A stretch of DNA of 64,000 nt from an uncultured Adlercreutzia sp. (GCA_902478715.1 CABSMC010000003.1:1-64000); one strand, 5' to 3'; shown: positions 42,255 to 51,404, numbered from the stretch's first letter. Notes: generated from the letters alone by a model not told the origin. A program made the numbers and translations.

Positions 42255-42986
42255 TTAAGCACCGTAGGCGAGAGCGCCATAGGACGGATCGGTCTCGTCG
42301 AAGGCACAGCCGTAGGGAATTTGCAGCTTCTCCGACGTCAGGTGCCAACCGAAATCGTTAGTGACGATACGCTCGACGATGACCCATTCCCCATCGCGAT
42401 ACTCCCATTTGTCGCAGTAGCGGGCCACCGTCTGGAGCACGTGCCAAGTGCCGTCCTCGTTGGGACTCATCACCGGTGCGTTCGCGTAGGTCTCGGAACC
42501 GGCTTTCGTGCCATTCACGGTAATAGCGATGTTGTACATCTGGTGCGCGTAGTAACCGCCATTAGCCGTAATACCCTTATCGATCGTGTTCGCGCAATAT
42601 TCGGCCCACTCCTGGCCCGAGCCCTTGAACACTTCGCCGAATTCCGGGCTCGTACCGAAATCAACGTAGCTGTCCTCGGCATAGACAGGCTTGCCAATGG
42701 CGGCATCCTGCCGATCGTCGCCACGAGCGTACATGCACAACTTGTAGCGAATCTCTTCCTTGGCCTCGGCAACCCAAAGCCGATCCTCGAGCTCCTGCAT
42801 CTTTTTCATCAGTTCATCCATGGAAGTTTGCTCCCCCGTATCGGCCATTGGCGTCGAACAGCCCGCAAGGCCCAAGGCGCTCGCGCCGCACAAAGCACCG
42901 GCGGCAACTGCGGCTCCCTTCAGCACCACGGTGCGTCGATCCATTTCGCGATTATCCTGCCGTTCGTTCGTCGAATTCTCCATCAT
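42255..42986 (-). CDS. Tat-exported lipoprotein with NTF2/SnoaL-like fold
   Basis: This 243-residue protein has a twin-arginine signal (DRRTVVLKGAAVAAGALCG) ending in a lipobox (GLAGC). A coiled stretch (MDELMKKMQELEDRLWVAEAKE) follows, then an alpha+beta cone of the NTF2/SnoaL type (residues about 75-235). Such folds act as isomerases, dehydratases or binding partners of small molecules. It follows the Tat FAD reductase on the same strand after 153 bases that hold a GC hairpin. The two exported proteins probably act on the same substrate. GGGGAG precedes the first of two ATGs. Confidence 0.82.
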   Translation of the reverse strand: MMENSTNERQDNREMDRRTVVLKGAAVAAGALCGASALGLAGCSTPMADTGEQTSMDELMKKMQELEDRLWVAEAKEEIRYKLCMYARGDDRQDAAIGKPVYAEDSYVDFGTSPEFGEVFKGSGQEWAEYCANTIDKGITANGGYYAHQMYNIAITVNGTKAGSETYANAPVMSPNEDGTWHVLQTVARYCDKWEYRDGEWVIVERIVTNDFGWHLTSEKLQIPYGCAFDETDPSYGALAYGA

Positions 42987-43047
42987 GACACTCCCCTGTC
43001 TTTCGCTTGCGTTCCGACAATCCGCCCACTCCCGCCTTAGCCATACC

Positions 43048-43082
43048 GGCGAGGGCGCCCGCCAGCCGGGGCCGCCCTCGCC
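43048..43082 (-). other. Intercistronic hairpin
   Basis: A perfect 10-base stem GGCGAGGGCG / CGCCCTCGCC with a 15-base loop between the FAD reductase and the NTF2-like gene. No T-run, so more likely an mRNA stabiliser or processing site than a terminator. Confidence 0.5.
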
Positions 43083-43139
43083 TCATTGGGTCGCGCCGCC
43101 GAGCGGGAGGGGGGGACTCGGCAGGCGACATCGAAATAG

Positions 43140-44720
43140 TTACGCAAGTGGCTCCAGCGTCACCACGTGCTGACCGGCGATGCGTCCCGAGGTGTAGGTC
43201 CAGCCGAGCGCCTGGCCGCAGCCAGCGTTCACCTTGCCCTTAAAGCCGCCGACCATGTTGCCCACGGCATACAGGCGTGGGATGACCTCGCCGAACACGT
43301 TGAGCACCTGGGTGTTGGTGTTCACGTCAACACCACCGGCCGTATCGGGCGAGACGGCGATAACGCGACCAGCGAAGAACGGGGGCTGCGTCAGGGGCAT
43401 TGCGTTCTGGCGACCCAGGGCATCGGCTCCGGAGGCCGCACCCTCGTTGAAGTCGTCAATAGTCTTCTTAAGAGCGTCCGTGTCCAAATCAAGGGCTGCC
43501 GCCAACTCTTCCACGGTGTCAGCCTTGACGACATAGCCGCCGGAAAGCTCTTCCTCGAACCCGTCGCTGCAGTACATGATCGGCCCTCCGAAATCAGCGG
43601 TCGCATCCGCGAGACCCTGATCCCAGATGTTCCACACGTAACCATTCGGCTGCTTCCAGACATCACCCACCACGTTCTCGGTGGGACGACCGTTCTCCAG
43701 CACATGGCGCTGACCGTCAGTAGAAACGAAAATGCCCGGCATGGAAATGTAGCCTGCAGAATTATCCTCGACCTTGCGCTCCAAACCAGGGGCCACATTG
43801 TAGGCGCACCACGGGTTCACCAGCTTGGCACCGAGTGCGCAGGCCATCATAATGCCGTCGCCCTGCTGCCACGGCGAGCCATAGGAGCCCATGACGGGGC
43901 GGTCGTTAAACATGCCCGGCATGGCCGGCGACATGAAGCTACGCACCATGTCGGCGTTGCGGGAGAAACCGCCCGTGTTCAGGATGACGCCCAGACGCGC
44001 CTTGATGCGCTGCTCCTTGCCGCCATCTGCGACGATAACGCCCTCCACCTCGCCGTCAGCGTTGGTCAGCAAACGCGTGACCTGGGTATCGAACATGAAT
44101 TCCGCACCCTGCTCCTCGGCCTTCTTGCGCAGCGGCTCGGTGAAGCCGGCGCCGATGCCGTCGGCGTTCTGATGCATACGCGCCACAGCCGGCGTCACGT
44201 CAGTGTAGTAGTCGACCATGGTTCCCTGGGTCGACAGGCGATCGGTGGAAAGGGCCGCACCCTGCTCGGCCAACCAGTCGATAGTCTCGCCGGATTTCTC
44301 GGCATACAGGCGGCGCAGCTCGGGGTTCTCGAAGCCCTCGGCCACGGCCGTCAGATACTTGTCGAACTCCTCGACCGAATCATCGATGCCGGCCTCTTTC
44401 TGCAGCTTCGTGCAAGCACCCTGAATCATACCGGCGCACAGGGCTGAATTGGACATGGTGGCGCTGCTCATCACTTCGCACACGACAACTTCCTTGCCCG
44501 CCGCAGAGGTTTCCACGGCCGCGGCCAGACCACCGCCGCCAGCGCCCGCAATCACCACGTCTACTTCTTTGTCCCAGGAATCATCGCCCGTGGAGCTCAG
44601 CTCCTGAGAAGCGGGTGTCTGGGGCGCGCAGCCAACCATGCCGGCAAAAGCGGCGGCACCGCCCATGAGAGCCGCGCCCTTCAAAAAGCTGCGACGATTG
44701 AGTCCTTTGTTCAGGTTCAT
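43140..44720 (-). CDS. Tat-exported FAD-dependent reductase (fumarate reductase flavoprotein family)
   Basis: This 526-residue protein has a Tat signal (NRRSFLKGAALMGG) and lipobox (GMVGC). The FAD-binding GAGGGGLAAAVE is near residue 58, the substrate-capping domain follows, and the C-terminal FAD region is VYAVGN-like (RLYAVGNMVGGFKG). This is the family of periplasmic fumarate, urocanate and related enoate reductases, but the FMN-binding and heme domains found in Shewanella-type enzymes are absent. The electron donor is therefore separate. A divergent LysR gene (44925) is its likely regulator. Confidence 0.9.
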   Translation of the reverse strand: MNLNKGLNRRSFLKGAALMGGAAAFAGMVGCAPQTPASQELSSTGDDSWDKEVDVVIAGAGGGGLAAAVETSAAGKEVVVCEVMSSATMSNSALCAGMIQGACTKLQKEAGIDDSVEEFDKYLTAVAEGFENPELRRLYAEKSGETIDWLAEQGAALSTDRLSTQGTMVDYYTDVTPAVARMHQNADGIGAGFTEPLRKKAEEQGAEFMFDTQVTRLLTNADGEVEGVIVADGGKEQRIKARLGVILNTGGFSRNADMVRSFMSPAMPGMFNDRPVMGSYGSPWQQGDGIMMACALGAKLVNPWCAYNVAPGLERKVEDNSAGYISMPGIFVSTDGQRHVLENGRPTENVVGDVWKQPNGYVWNIWDQGLADATADFGGPIMYCSDGFEEELSGGYVVKADTVEELAAALDLDTDALKKTIDDFNEGAASGADALGRQNAMPLTQPPFFAGRVIAVSPDTAGGVDVNTNTQVLNVFGEVIPRLYAVGNMVGGFKGKVNAGCGQALGWTYTSGRIAGQHVVTLEPLA

Positions 44721-44820
44721 GATTGTCCCCTTTCCTTACATTAGTTGCCCTTCGGCACGACCCCATAGTGCGCTGGCGCCAGGCCGATAGCCAAATGCAA
44801 ATGCGCGATTCTCTATCACG

Positions 44821-44843
44821 TTTCATGATGGCTGTTCGTGAAA
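44821..44843. promoter_or_regulatory. Possible LysR operator
   Basis: The inverted arms TTTCA / TGAAA with a 13-base centre lie in the 204-base divergent gap between the FAD reductase and LysR genes. They contain a T-N11-A type pair. Weak evidence. Confidence 0.3.
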
Positions 44844-44924
44844 TCCGATATCGCCGTCTCGGACGTCGTGCTCTTGTTTTGCGCAACATGCGATAATGCA
44901 AAAAAGCAAGGGAGGAGATCCGCT

Positions 44925-45848
44925 ATGAAAACCGAGTACTTGCGGGAGTTCGCCGTTTTCTCTCGCTACTTAAGCTTCACCGACGCCGCCAAAGAGCTGT
45001 TCATCGCCCAATCAACGCTAAGCACCCATATTGCTGCGCTCGAGAGCGACGTGGGCTTTTCGCTCATCGACCGGAAAGCTGGCAACCGACTCACCGACAA
45101 AGGGGCCGTTTTTCTCGACGGAGCCCGAACACTGCTGGATGGACTCGACGAGACGCTGGCACGGTGCCGAGAGATGGGCGATCCTGATGCCACTCTTCGC
45201 ATCGCTGTTCAATATCCAACGCCCTCGTTCGCAGCCAAGCTCAAAGAGCGCCTATCCGTGCCCTTTGCTTTCGTCGAGCACGATTACCGAGATCCCATCT
45301 TCCAGCCCATCGTCAATGGCACGGCCGACATCGTGCTCGATTACGACTACACGCCTTTCGCCTCACTCGTAAAGGAGGCGAGCGCTCTCGATCTGGTAAC
45401 AAAAACGTGTTTGGCCTTCCGCATGAGTATCAGCATGATGGCGTCGAATCCCCTAGCAAACAAGTCCGCGCTTTCGCGCAATGACCTTCGCGGCGCATCC
45501 ATCATCATCAACGATGCCCACAATTACGACCGCATCCGCTATCTTTACGAGCGCATGTTGGGCGACAATCTGAATCTGCGCTTCAGCCTTCAGCCCATCA
45601 ACGGCATGAGCGGCCTGGCCTTCGCCACCTACGGCGATGGCCTCCACATCTGCGGGCTATCGGAAAATCGCCACTGGTTCGCCGACCGCGCCGACGTGGT
45701 GCTCTTCGAAGAGCTCGACGGAAAGCCCTTCGGCATGCCCACCTCTCTCACGTATTCAGCTGACGCCAGCGATTGGGTTCGTGAAGGTGCAGCCATCGTT
45801 CTCGAGTGCATGGAGGCTTGCAGAAAAGAGAATGGCCTTACGAGCTAA
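44925..45848 (+). CDS. LysR-family transcriptional regulator
   Basis: This 307-residue protein has an N-terminal winged helix (residues 1-65: DAAKELFIAQSTLSTHIAALE) and an effector-binding domain. GGAGGAG precedes the ATG at 44925. It is divergent from the Tat FAD reductase at 43140, the usual layout for a LysR protein and its target. The ligand is unknown but is likely the reductase substrate. Confidence 0.92.
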   Translation: MKTEYLREFAVFSRYLSFTDAAKELFIAQSTLSTHIAALESDVGFSLIDRKAGNRLTDKGAVFLDGARTLLDGLDETLARCREMGDPDATLRIAVQYPTPSFAAKLKERLSVPFAFVEHDYRDPIFQPIVNGTADIVLDYDYTPFASLVKEASALDLVTKTCLAFRMSISMMASNPLANKSALSRNDLRGASIIINDAHNYDRIRYLYERMLGDNLNLRFSLQPINGMSGLAFATYGDGLHICGLSENRHWFADRADVVLFEELDGKPFGMPTSLTYSADASDWVREGAAIVLECMEACRKENGLTS

Positions 45849-45917
45849 ACGCCAGCCGCGCGCTCTAAACGCGAAGCTAGCAGACGGTTCCGACGGCTCG
45901 ACGTATTGCTTTTCCAG

Positions 45918-45994
45918 AAATGTCGTAATAAACTCACCAGTTATTACGACATTTTGTACCATATGGGAGAAACCGACACCCTTTATTACGACAT
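45918..45994 (+). promoter_or_regulatory. Triple half-site operator upstream of fic
   Basis: The 14-base arms at 45918-45931 and 45941-45954 are a perfect inverted repeat (core ATGTCGTAATAA). A third half-site TTATTACGACAT is at 45983-45994, 18 bases before the fic ATG. The Fic protein has its own winged helix, so autoregulation is likely. Confidence 0.75.
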
Positions 45995-46012
45995 CGAGAA
46001 GGATAGCCGCTG

Positions 46013-46993
46013 ATGTTGAGCACTTCTTTTCCCTCTGACGACTACCGCGAGGAAATCGCACAGGTCGAATCTCTCGCCGCCGCATGGCGCCGACAGCGCA
46101 GGCTCATTGCGAGCCCCGAGGCTCTGCACTCCTACGAAGAGGACTTTCTCGTGCGCATGGCCTACAACTCGAATGCCATCGAGGGATCAACTCTCACTCT
46201 TGTGGAAACGGAAATAATCTATGAGGGCGAGTTCGTCCCCGGCAAGCCCGGTCGCGAGCAAATAGCCGCGCGCGGCATTTTCGAGGGTCACGACTTCCTC
46301 GCACATTGCAGAGCCGACAAGCGTTCCTTCGACAAAAGCCTCATTTTGGATACGCACGAGCGATGCGCCCTCGACCTTCAGCCCGCCGCCCGAGGCATCT
46401 ACCGCAATGCGCCGGCCATCATACGGGCATCGCGAACCACACCCACCTCCCCTTTGCGCATCCGCGAGGAGATGGACGATCTGCTCTTCCATTTCAACCG
46501 CCTTATCCAGGAGGGCAGCCCGCTTCTGGCCTGTGCTTGGTTCCATGCCGCCTTCGAGGCCATCCACCCCTTTGCCGACGGCAATGGACGCACGGGGCGC
46601 TTGCTGCTGAACGCCCAGCTGGAGTCTTTCAAGTTCGCCCCGATCGCCATTAAGGCATCCCATGCCCTGGAATACAAGGAGTCCCTGGAGCGTTGGCAAG
46701 CCGACGGCGATGATGCTCCATTCGTGCTCCTGCTGCTCGCTTGCGAAACCGAAGAGCTAGAGAAGCGCCTGGAATTCCTCGCGCAATTTCCCGAAGACGC
46801 GAAGAACCGCGCGCCCCTCGACGAGCGCGTTCTCGAACTGCTGCGCGCAAATCCTTCCTCATCGGCCCGCGAGCTCGCGGACTCGCTGGATGTATCCCTC
46901 CGCCATATGCAGCGCATCATGAAGCAGCTCCAAGAATCCGGCAAGCTTCGCCACATCGGCCCCCGCAAAGGCGGCCGCTGGGAGGTCAATTAG
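46013..46993 (+). CDS. fic: Fic-family AMP-transferase with winged helix
   Basis: This 326-residue protein has the Fic core HPFADGNGRTGR (185-196), which transfers AMP from ATP to a target side chain. An N-terminal inhibitory helix motif SNAIEG (53-58) makes it a class II, self-inhibited Fic. The C-terminal 65 residues form a winged helix (DERVLELLRANPSSSARELADSL in outline, with the RHIGPRKGGRWEV wing). GAAGGA lies 9 bases before the ATG. Fic proteins with this architecture often repress their own promoter, which fits the three half-sites upstream. The target protein is unknown. Confidence 0.92.
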   Translation: MLSTSFPSDDYREEIAQVESLAAAWRRQRRLIASPEALHSYEEDFLVRMAYNSNAIEGSTLTLVETEIIYEGEFVPGKPGREQIAARGIFEGHDFLAHCRADKRSFDKSLILDTHERCALDLQPAARGIYRNAPAIIRASRTTPTSPLRIREEMDDLLFHFNRLIQEGSPLLACAWFHAAFEAIHPFADGNGRTGRLLLNAQLESFKFAPIAIKASHALEYKESLERWQADGDDAPFVLLLLACETEELEKRLEFLAQFPEDAKNRAPLDERVLELLRANPSSSARELADSLDVSLRHMQRIMKQLQESGKLRHIGPRKGGRWEVN

Positions 46994-47135
46994 GGGCTGG
47001 CGTGCCAACAGCCCCGTGTAGATAGTCGACATGGACCTCGATGCAGCTCAAAACAGCGTCGCCGCCCAAAGTGGCTTTGTCATGAAGCACCAGATCATAT
47101 ACGGTATTCCATTTCCGACTATAGGGTTGCGGCAT
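46986..47135 (-). CDS. Possible small protein convergent with fic
   Basis: 49 codons from the ATG at 47135 to a TGA that overlaps the last codons of fic. The peptide (MPQPYSRKWNTVYDLVLHDK, then ATLGGDAVLSCIEVHVDYLHG) looks protein-like rather than random, but there is no ribosome site. It may be a real small gene or the stump of a longer one. Family unknown. Confidence 0.3.
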   Translation of the reverse strand: MPQPYSRKWNTVYDLVLHDKATLGGDAVLSCIEVHVDYLHGAVGTPAPN

Positions 47136-47217
47136 TTGAATTTTTAGTATTCTCGGCCAACTTCCTAAACTGCTCGCCACGGCAAAAGCCGCAGTTCTAC
47201 GTTTAGGAGGAGGATCA

Positions 47218-48807
47218 ATGGAACAGAATTCTCTGCAGCAGGTTTCGCGCAGGAACTTCATGAAGGGTGCCCTAGTCGCCGGCGCGGCCACGGCCGCCAT
47301 GGGGCTAGCCGCCTGCAGCCCCAGCAGCCCGAGCGACACTGGCAACCTGGCCGACACGGGCTCTGCCTCATCCGTCGATTGGGATCAGGAAGCCGACATC
47401 GTCATCGTGGGTGGTGGCACCGGCGGCTCGTGCGCCGCGCTGGCCGCTGCGGAAGCCGGCGCTTCGGTCATCGTCATCGAGGCGAATAGTTCTATCGGCG
47501 GCAGCGGCGCCCTCTGCGGTGGCGCCATCGTAGGTGCTGGCACGAAAATGCAGGCCGAGGCCGGCATCGAAGGCGATACCGGCGATGCGCTTCTACGCGA
47601 CACCCAAGCGTCCCTGGAAGCTATGTTCGGACCCGATCTCGTAGAGCACATCGGCGACGACTGGTGCATCACCGAACTCCATTGCGCCGAGGCGGGCAAC
47701 ACCGTGGATTGGCTGGTGGAGCACGGCGTGGACATCGTCGGCCCCTCCCAGCAGCCGGGCCAGCCCGTCGCCCGACTGCACATGCTTTACCCCGACGCGT
47801 CGGCATGGCCGTCCGTAATCCAGCCGCAGCTGGAAGAGGCCGGCGTCGACCTCAAGTTCAACACGAAAGGTGCCGAACTCATTGTCGAGAACGGCCGCGT
47901 CGTCGGCGTGAAGACCGAGGGAGCCAACGGAGAGTGCTACAAGGCCAACAAGGGCGTCATCATGGCGACAGGGTCCATCGAAGCCTCGAAGGAATGGCGC
48001 AAGAAGATATACACCCTCGCCCAGTCCAACGTTGAGGCTTCCAACAAGCTCAACGACGGCACCGGTATCCGCATGATGTGCAAAGTGGGAGCCGATACCA
48101 CTGAATACACGGCCATGGCGGCTGCCCCGGCCCTCTTCTGCACGGCCGGCAATGCTTCGCATTGGTACGAGCTGCTCATGAATCAGATGGGCGCCATCCT
48201 CGTCGACTCCCAGGGTAAGCGCTTCGCAAGCGAGAACACGCCCTCGGGCGAGGTGCTTCTTACCGTTGACGCCCTGCCCGACCGCCAGGCCTTCCTCGTG
48301 TACGATGCGGCTATCGCCGAGACGCCCGAGATGAGCACACAGCCGATGCTCACCATTCGCGGCTCCGGCTACGGCCCCTTCTCCGAGCTTGAAGGCCAAG
48401 AGGGCAAAGTCTTCTTCGGTGACACCATTGAAGAGGTGGCCGAGGCCGCTGGCGTCGATCCCGCAGGATTGGCGGCAGAGCTTGAGAAGTACAATGCGAA
48501 TGCCGCTGCAGGCAGCGACCCCGACTTCGGGCGCACCAATTTCGGCATCGCAACGGCCGGCCTCACCAAGCCTCCCTACCGCATTATCGGCCCGGTATAT
48601 GCGACGGTTATGTCGGGAGCCTTCGGCGTACGTGTCACGGACAAGCTTGAAGTGCTGGATACTATGGGCGAGGTTATCCCTGGCCTCTACGCTACGGGCG
48701 AAGGTGCCCACGGCCTCGCAAAGGACTTTCTTACGGGAGCGGGCGGGAAGTTTTCCTGGGCGCTGACTTCGGGTCGTCTCGCGGGCACTTATCTCGCTTC
48801 ACTTTAA
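47218..48807 (+). CDS. Tat-exported FAD-dependent reductase, second copy
   Basis: This 529-residue protein has a Tat signal (SRRNFMKGALVAGAAT), lipobox (GLAAC) and FAD motif GGGTGGSCAALAAAE near residue 64. The C-terminal FAD region (GLYATGEGAHGLAKD) is of the fumarate-reductase flavoprotein family. No FMN or heme domain. GGAGGAGG precedes the ATG at 47218. It is convergent with a LysR gene beyond its terminator. It is only distantly similar to the paralogue at 43140, so it probably has a different substrate. Confidence 0.9.
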   Translation: MEQNSLQQVSRRNFMKGALVAGAATAAMGLAACSPSSPSDTGNLADTGSASSVDWDQEADIVIVGGGTGGSCAALAAAEAGASVIVIEANSSIGGSGALCGGAIVGAGTKMQAEAGIEGDTGDALLRDTQASLEAMFGPDLVEHIGDDWCITELHCAEAGNTVDWLVEHGVDIVGPSQQPGQPVARLHMLYPDASAWPSVIQPQLEEAGVDLKFNTKGAELIVENGRVVGVKTEGANGECYKANKGVIMATGSIEASKEWRKKIYTLAQSNVEASNKLNDGTGIRMMCKVGADTTEYTAMAAAPALFCTAGNASHWYELLMNQMGAILVDSQGKRFASENTPSGEVLLTVDALPDRQAFLVYDAAIAETPEMSTQPMLTIRGSGYGPFSELEGQEGKVFFGDTIEEVAEAAGVDPAGLAAELEKYNANAAAGSDPDFGRTNFGIATAGLTKPPYRIIGPVYATVMSGAFGVRVTDKLEVLDTMGEVIPGLYATGEGAHGLAKDFLTGAGGKFSWALTSGRLAGTYLASL

Positions 48808-48831
48808 CCCTTTAGCCTCCCCTCCCCTTCG

Positions 48832-48870
48832 AAGGAGCGTTGCAGCAATTCCGCGCAACGCTCCTTTGTT
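48832..48870 (+). terminator. Terminator after the second FAD reductase
   Basis: A perfect 12-base stem AAGGAGCGTTGC / GCAACGCTCCTT with an 11-base loop, then TGTTT. It also borders the convergent LysR gene. Confidence 0.85.
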
Positions 48871-48871
48871 T

Positions 48872-49777
48872 CTATCGAGAAGGGTCGAAGAATTCTCTGG
48901 CGCGCATGATAAGACGCGCGACATCAGGGTTTGGCTCATCCTTGCGATAATAGAGCGCCATGGGCGCTCGGAGAGACTTGCCGTCCAAAGAGGAGAAGAG
49001 GACCCAGTCATCGCGGCGATCGCAAAGCATTTCCAAGTTTTCGCGGCTGTAAAGAAGCAGCTTATCCCCTAGTTCCAAGTACTCAATATTCGCTAGGCTA
49101 CCCGTAATCGGAACAATAGAGAACCGCAAGCCAAGATCCTGTCCGAACAAGGCACTCGTAAACGCACTGCTTTCATCGTAAAAAGCGCCGTCGAGGACAA
49201 TAAAGGTCTGACCTTGCAAATCTTCCCGCGTCAGCACCTTGTGTTGCGCGAGCTCATTGTCCCGCGATAGAAGAATGCCCATAGGGATTGACGCAATGGG
49301 CATTGTTTCAATTCCCTTTTCCTCTGCCACCGCTTGCATAAGGGGGCTGATCGAGAAATCAAGGCCGCACCCAATATCCATTCGGCCTTTCTCCATTCCT
49401 CCGATCACCGACTCTCCTGCCCTCATCTCGGCGAACGCAATTGGAATGTCGTTGATAGAATTCAAGAACTCCGTCCAACGAACCATTCCTTCATAGAGAC
49501 GCACCGGCCCTGCGCGCAACGCGAAACTCTCCCGCAGAGAGACGATCTCCGCATCGTAGAGGTGCACGACCTTCTGGGCGCTTTCGAGGAAGGCCTTTCC
49601 CTGGGCGGTAAATCGCAGCTCGCGACCGCGCGTCACCACGGGAAAGCCCAGCTCCTTCTCGAGCGCGGCAATGTGCTTGCTTAGCGTCGATTGCGTCAAG
49701 TTAAGTTCTCGCGCCGCATGGCTGAAGTTCAAGTGCTTCGCAAAGACGATGTATTCTCGCATTAGATCCAAAGTCAT
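48872..49777 (-). CDS. LysR-family transcriptional regulator
   Basis: This 301-residue protein has an N-terminal winged helix (HAARELNLTQSTLSKHIAALE, in two pieces around residues 20-40) and an effector domain. The ATG at 49777 follows AGGA. It is convergent with the FAD reductase at 47218, its likely though unusually placed target. The divergent neighbour is the AlbA-type regulator, with 222 bases between. Confidence 0.9.
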   Translation of the reverse strand: MTLDLMREYIVFAKHLNFSHAARELNLTQSTLSKHIAALEKELGFPVVTRGRELRFTAQGKAFLESAQKVVHLYDAEIVSLRESFALRAGPVRLYEGMVRWTEFLNSINDIPIAFAEMRAGESVIGGMEKGRMDIGCGLDFSISPLMQAVAEEKGIETMPIASIPMGILLSRDNELAQHKVLTREDLQGQTFIVLDGAFYDESSAFTSALFGQDLGLRFSIVPITGSLANIEYLELGDKLLLYSRENLEMLCDRRDDWVLFSSLDGKSLRAPMALYYRKDEPNPDVARLIMRAREFFDPSR

Positions 49778-49920
49778 CGGGGCATCCTCGCATAGGGCAA
49801 CATAGGTCACGACGTACGCAGTGTACCACCAGGGGTCGATCAAAGTTCAAGCTACCGAGATGGAGCTACCTCAGGCAGCCTACATCTCCATGTATCTAAA
49901 ACGCAAAACACCGATTTCTC

Positions 49921-49978
49921 ATTTTCGTTACAGATACTTGAAACGAAAATTGTTTTCGTTGCATAATGTCTGCAACGA
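49921..49978 (+). promoter_or_regulatory. Nested inverted repeats upstream of the AlbA-type gene
   Basis: ATTTTCGTT (49921-49929) and AACGAAAAT (49942-49950) form a perfect 9-base inverted repeat. TTTTCGTT recurs at 49953-49960, and TCGTTGC / GCAACGA (49956-49962, 49972-49978) form a second palindrome. The layout suggests cooperative binding of the downstream protein, which has a winged helix. Confidence 0.6.
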
Positions 49979-49999
49979 TGCGACGAAAAGGCGGACACT

Positions 50000-51250
50000 A
50001 TGCGCGAAACAACCACTCTCGAGTTTAAGCAGCAGCTGTCGAAAAGCTACCTGAAGACCGTCAGCGCCTATGCCAACTACGGCACGGGGAAGATCATTTT
50101 CGGCATCGCAGACGACGGCACGCCCGTCGGATTGACCGATCCGCAAGACACCTGCCTTCGCGTCGAACATGCGATTAACGACTCGATCGATCCAGTGCCT
50201 CGTTTCGAGCTGTCCATCGAAGAGGACACAAGAACAGTCACACTAACGGTGCATGAAGGCCCCGACAAACCCTATCTTTTCTCTGGACGCGCCTATCGTA
50301 GAGCCGACACCTCAACCGTCGAAGTGAGCCGCCTTGAGTACGGCAGGCTCGTTTTGACAGGTGAACATGTCAGCTTCGACGCCCTTGTCGCAAAAGAGCA
50401 GGATCTTGCATTTGGCCACCTCGAGAAGGAGCTCGCATCAAAACTGGGGCTCAAACCACTCGATCAAAATTCCCTTATTTCGCTTGAGCTTATGGCTCCT
50501 TCCGGTGAATACTGCAATGCGGCCGCCCTTCTCGCCGATAGTAATCATTTCCCCGGCATAGACATTGCGCGCTTCGGCGGGAGCATCAACATCATTCACT
50601 CCCGGCATACCTTCGAGCGCACGTCAGTCCTTGAGCAGATGCAACGCACACTAGAGGTGTTCGACACCTATTACGCCTACGAAGAAATTGTCGGGTTCGA
50701 GCGCATAACGAAGACACTCGTGCCGCGTGAGGCTTTCCGAGAGGCTATCGCCAACGCGCTCGTCCACCGCTGTTGGGACGTTCGCGCCAACATAAAAGTG
50801 GGCATGTTTGCCGATCGCATTGAAATAACCTCGCCAGGAGGACTGCCTGCCGGAATCACAGAGGAGCTCTACCTCGCAGGAGGCCCTTCAGTGGCTCGCA
50901 ACCCAATCCTTGCGAACGTTTTCTTTCGACTGGGACATATAGAACGGTTCGGTACGGGCATCCCGCGCATCCTGGACGAATACGCCCATGAAACAGTATC
51001 GCCCTCTTTCGCTCTGCGCGATAGCTCGATTACGGTGATGCTTCCCGTGACAGTGCTTGAGAACGTAACACTCGACGAGGAAGCCATACTTGCCGTGCTC
51101 GCCAAGGGCTCTGCTCTCACACGATCCCAGATAAGCGAAAAGACGCAGCTATCGAAAAGCAAGGCTATCAGAACTCTGAATGCATTGGTTGAGAAAGGAC
51201 TCGTAACCAAGGTCGGCGAAGGCCGCTCCGTCCGCTACGAGAGAAACTAG
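50000..51250 (+). CDS. AlbA_2 / Schlafen-type ATP-binding regulator with winged helix
   Basis: This 416-residue protein has an N-terminal AlbA_2 domain (TLEFKQQLS, GTGKIIFGIADDG, residues about 5-120), a middle HATPase_c_4-type region (REAFREAIANALVHR, SPGGLPAGIT) and a C-terminal winged helix (SQISEKTQLSKSKAIRTLN). Such proteins are putative transcriptional regulators, sometimes helicase-associated; their true chemistry is unclear. Inverted repeats sit just upstream, so autoregulation is likely. AAGG lies 9 bases before the ATG. Confidence 0.85.
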   Translation: MRETTTLEFKQQLSKSYLKTVSAYANYGTGKIIFGIADDGTPVGLTDPQDTCLRVEHAINDSIDPVPRFELSIEEDTRTVTLTVHEGPDKPYLFSGRAYRRADTSTVEVSRLEYGRLVLTGEHVSFDALVAKEQDLAFGHLEKELASKLGLKPLDQNSLISLELMAPSGEYCNAAALLADSNHFPGIDIARFGGSINIIHSRHTFERTSVLEQMQRTLEVFDTYYAYEEIVGFERITKTLVPREAFREAIANALVHRCWDVRANIKVGMFADRIEITSPGGLPAGITEELYLAGGPSVARNPILANVFFRLGHIERFGTGIPRILDEYAHETVSPSFALRDSSITVMLPVTVLENVTLDEEAILAVLAKGSALTRSQISEKTQLSKSKAIRTLNALVEKGLVTKVGEGRSVRYERN

Positions 51251-51404
51251 CGGGAGAAAGCCCTTCGATATTTCTCTGTAACACCAAACCGCATCCTCCT
51301 CGCAACGAGCAGCTCAACGGTCACAATCCCATTGCAGCCGTCTCGCACGCCGATGGCATAATCGTGGGGCGCGGCCGTGGCGGCCGCGTTATGATTCGCT
51401 CGTT

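Noticed and set aside
49921..49978. CRP/FNR binding sites for the TTTTCGTT repeats
   Set aside because: The arms do not resemble TTGAT-N4-ATCAA or TGTGA-N6-TCACA, and the half-site number and spacing fit the neighbouring winged-helix protein better.
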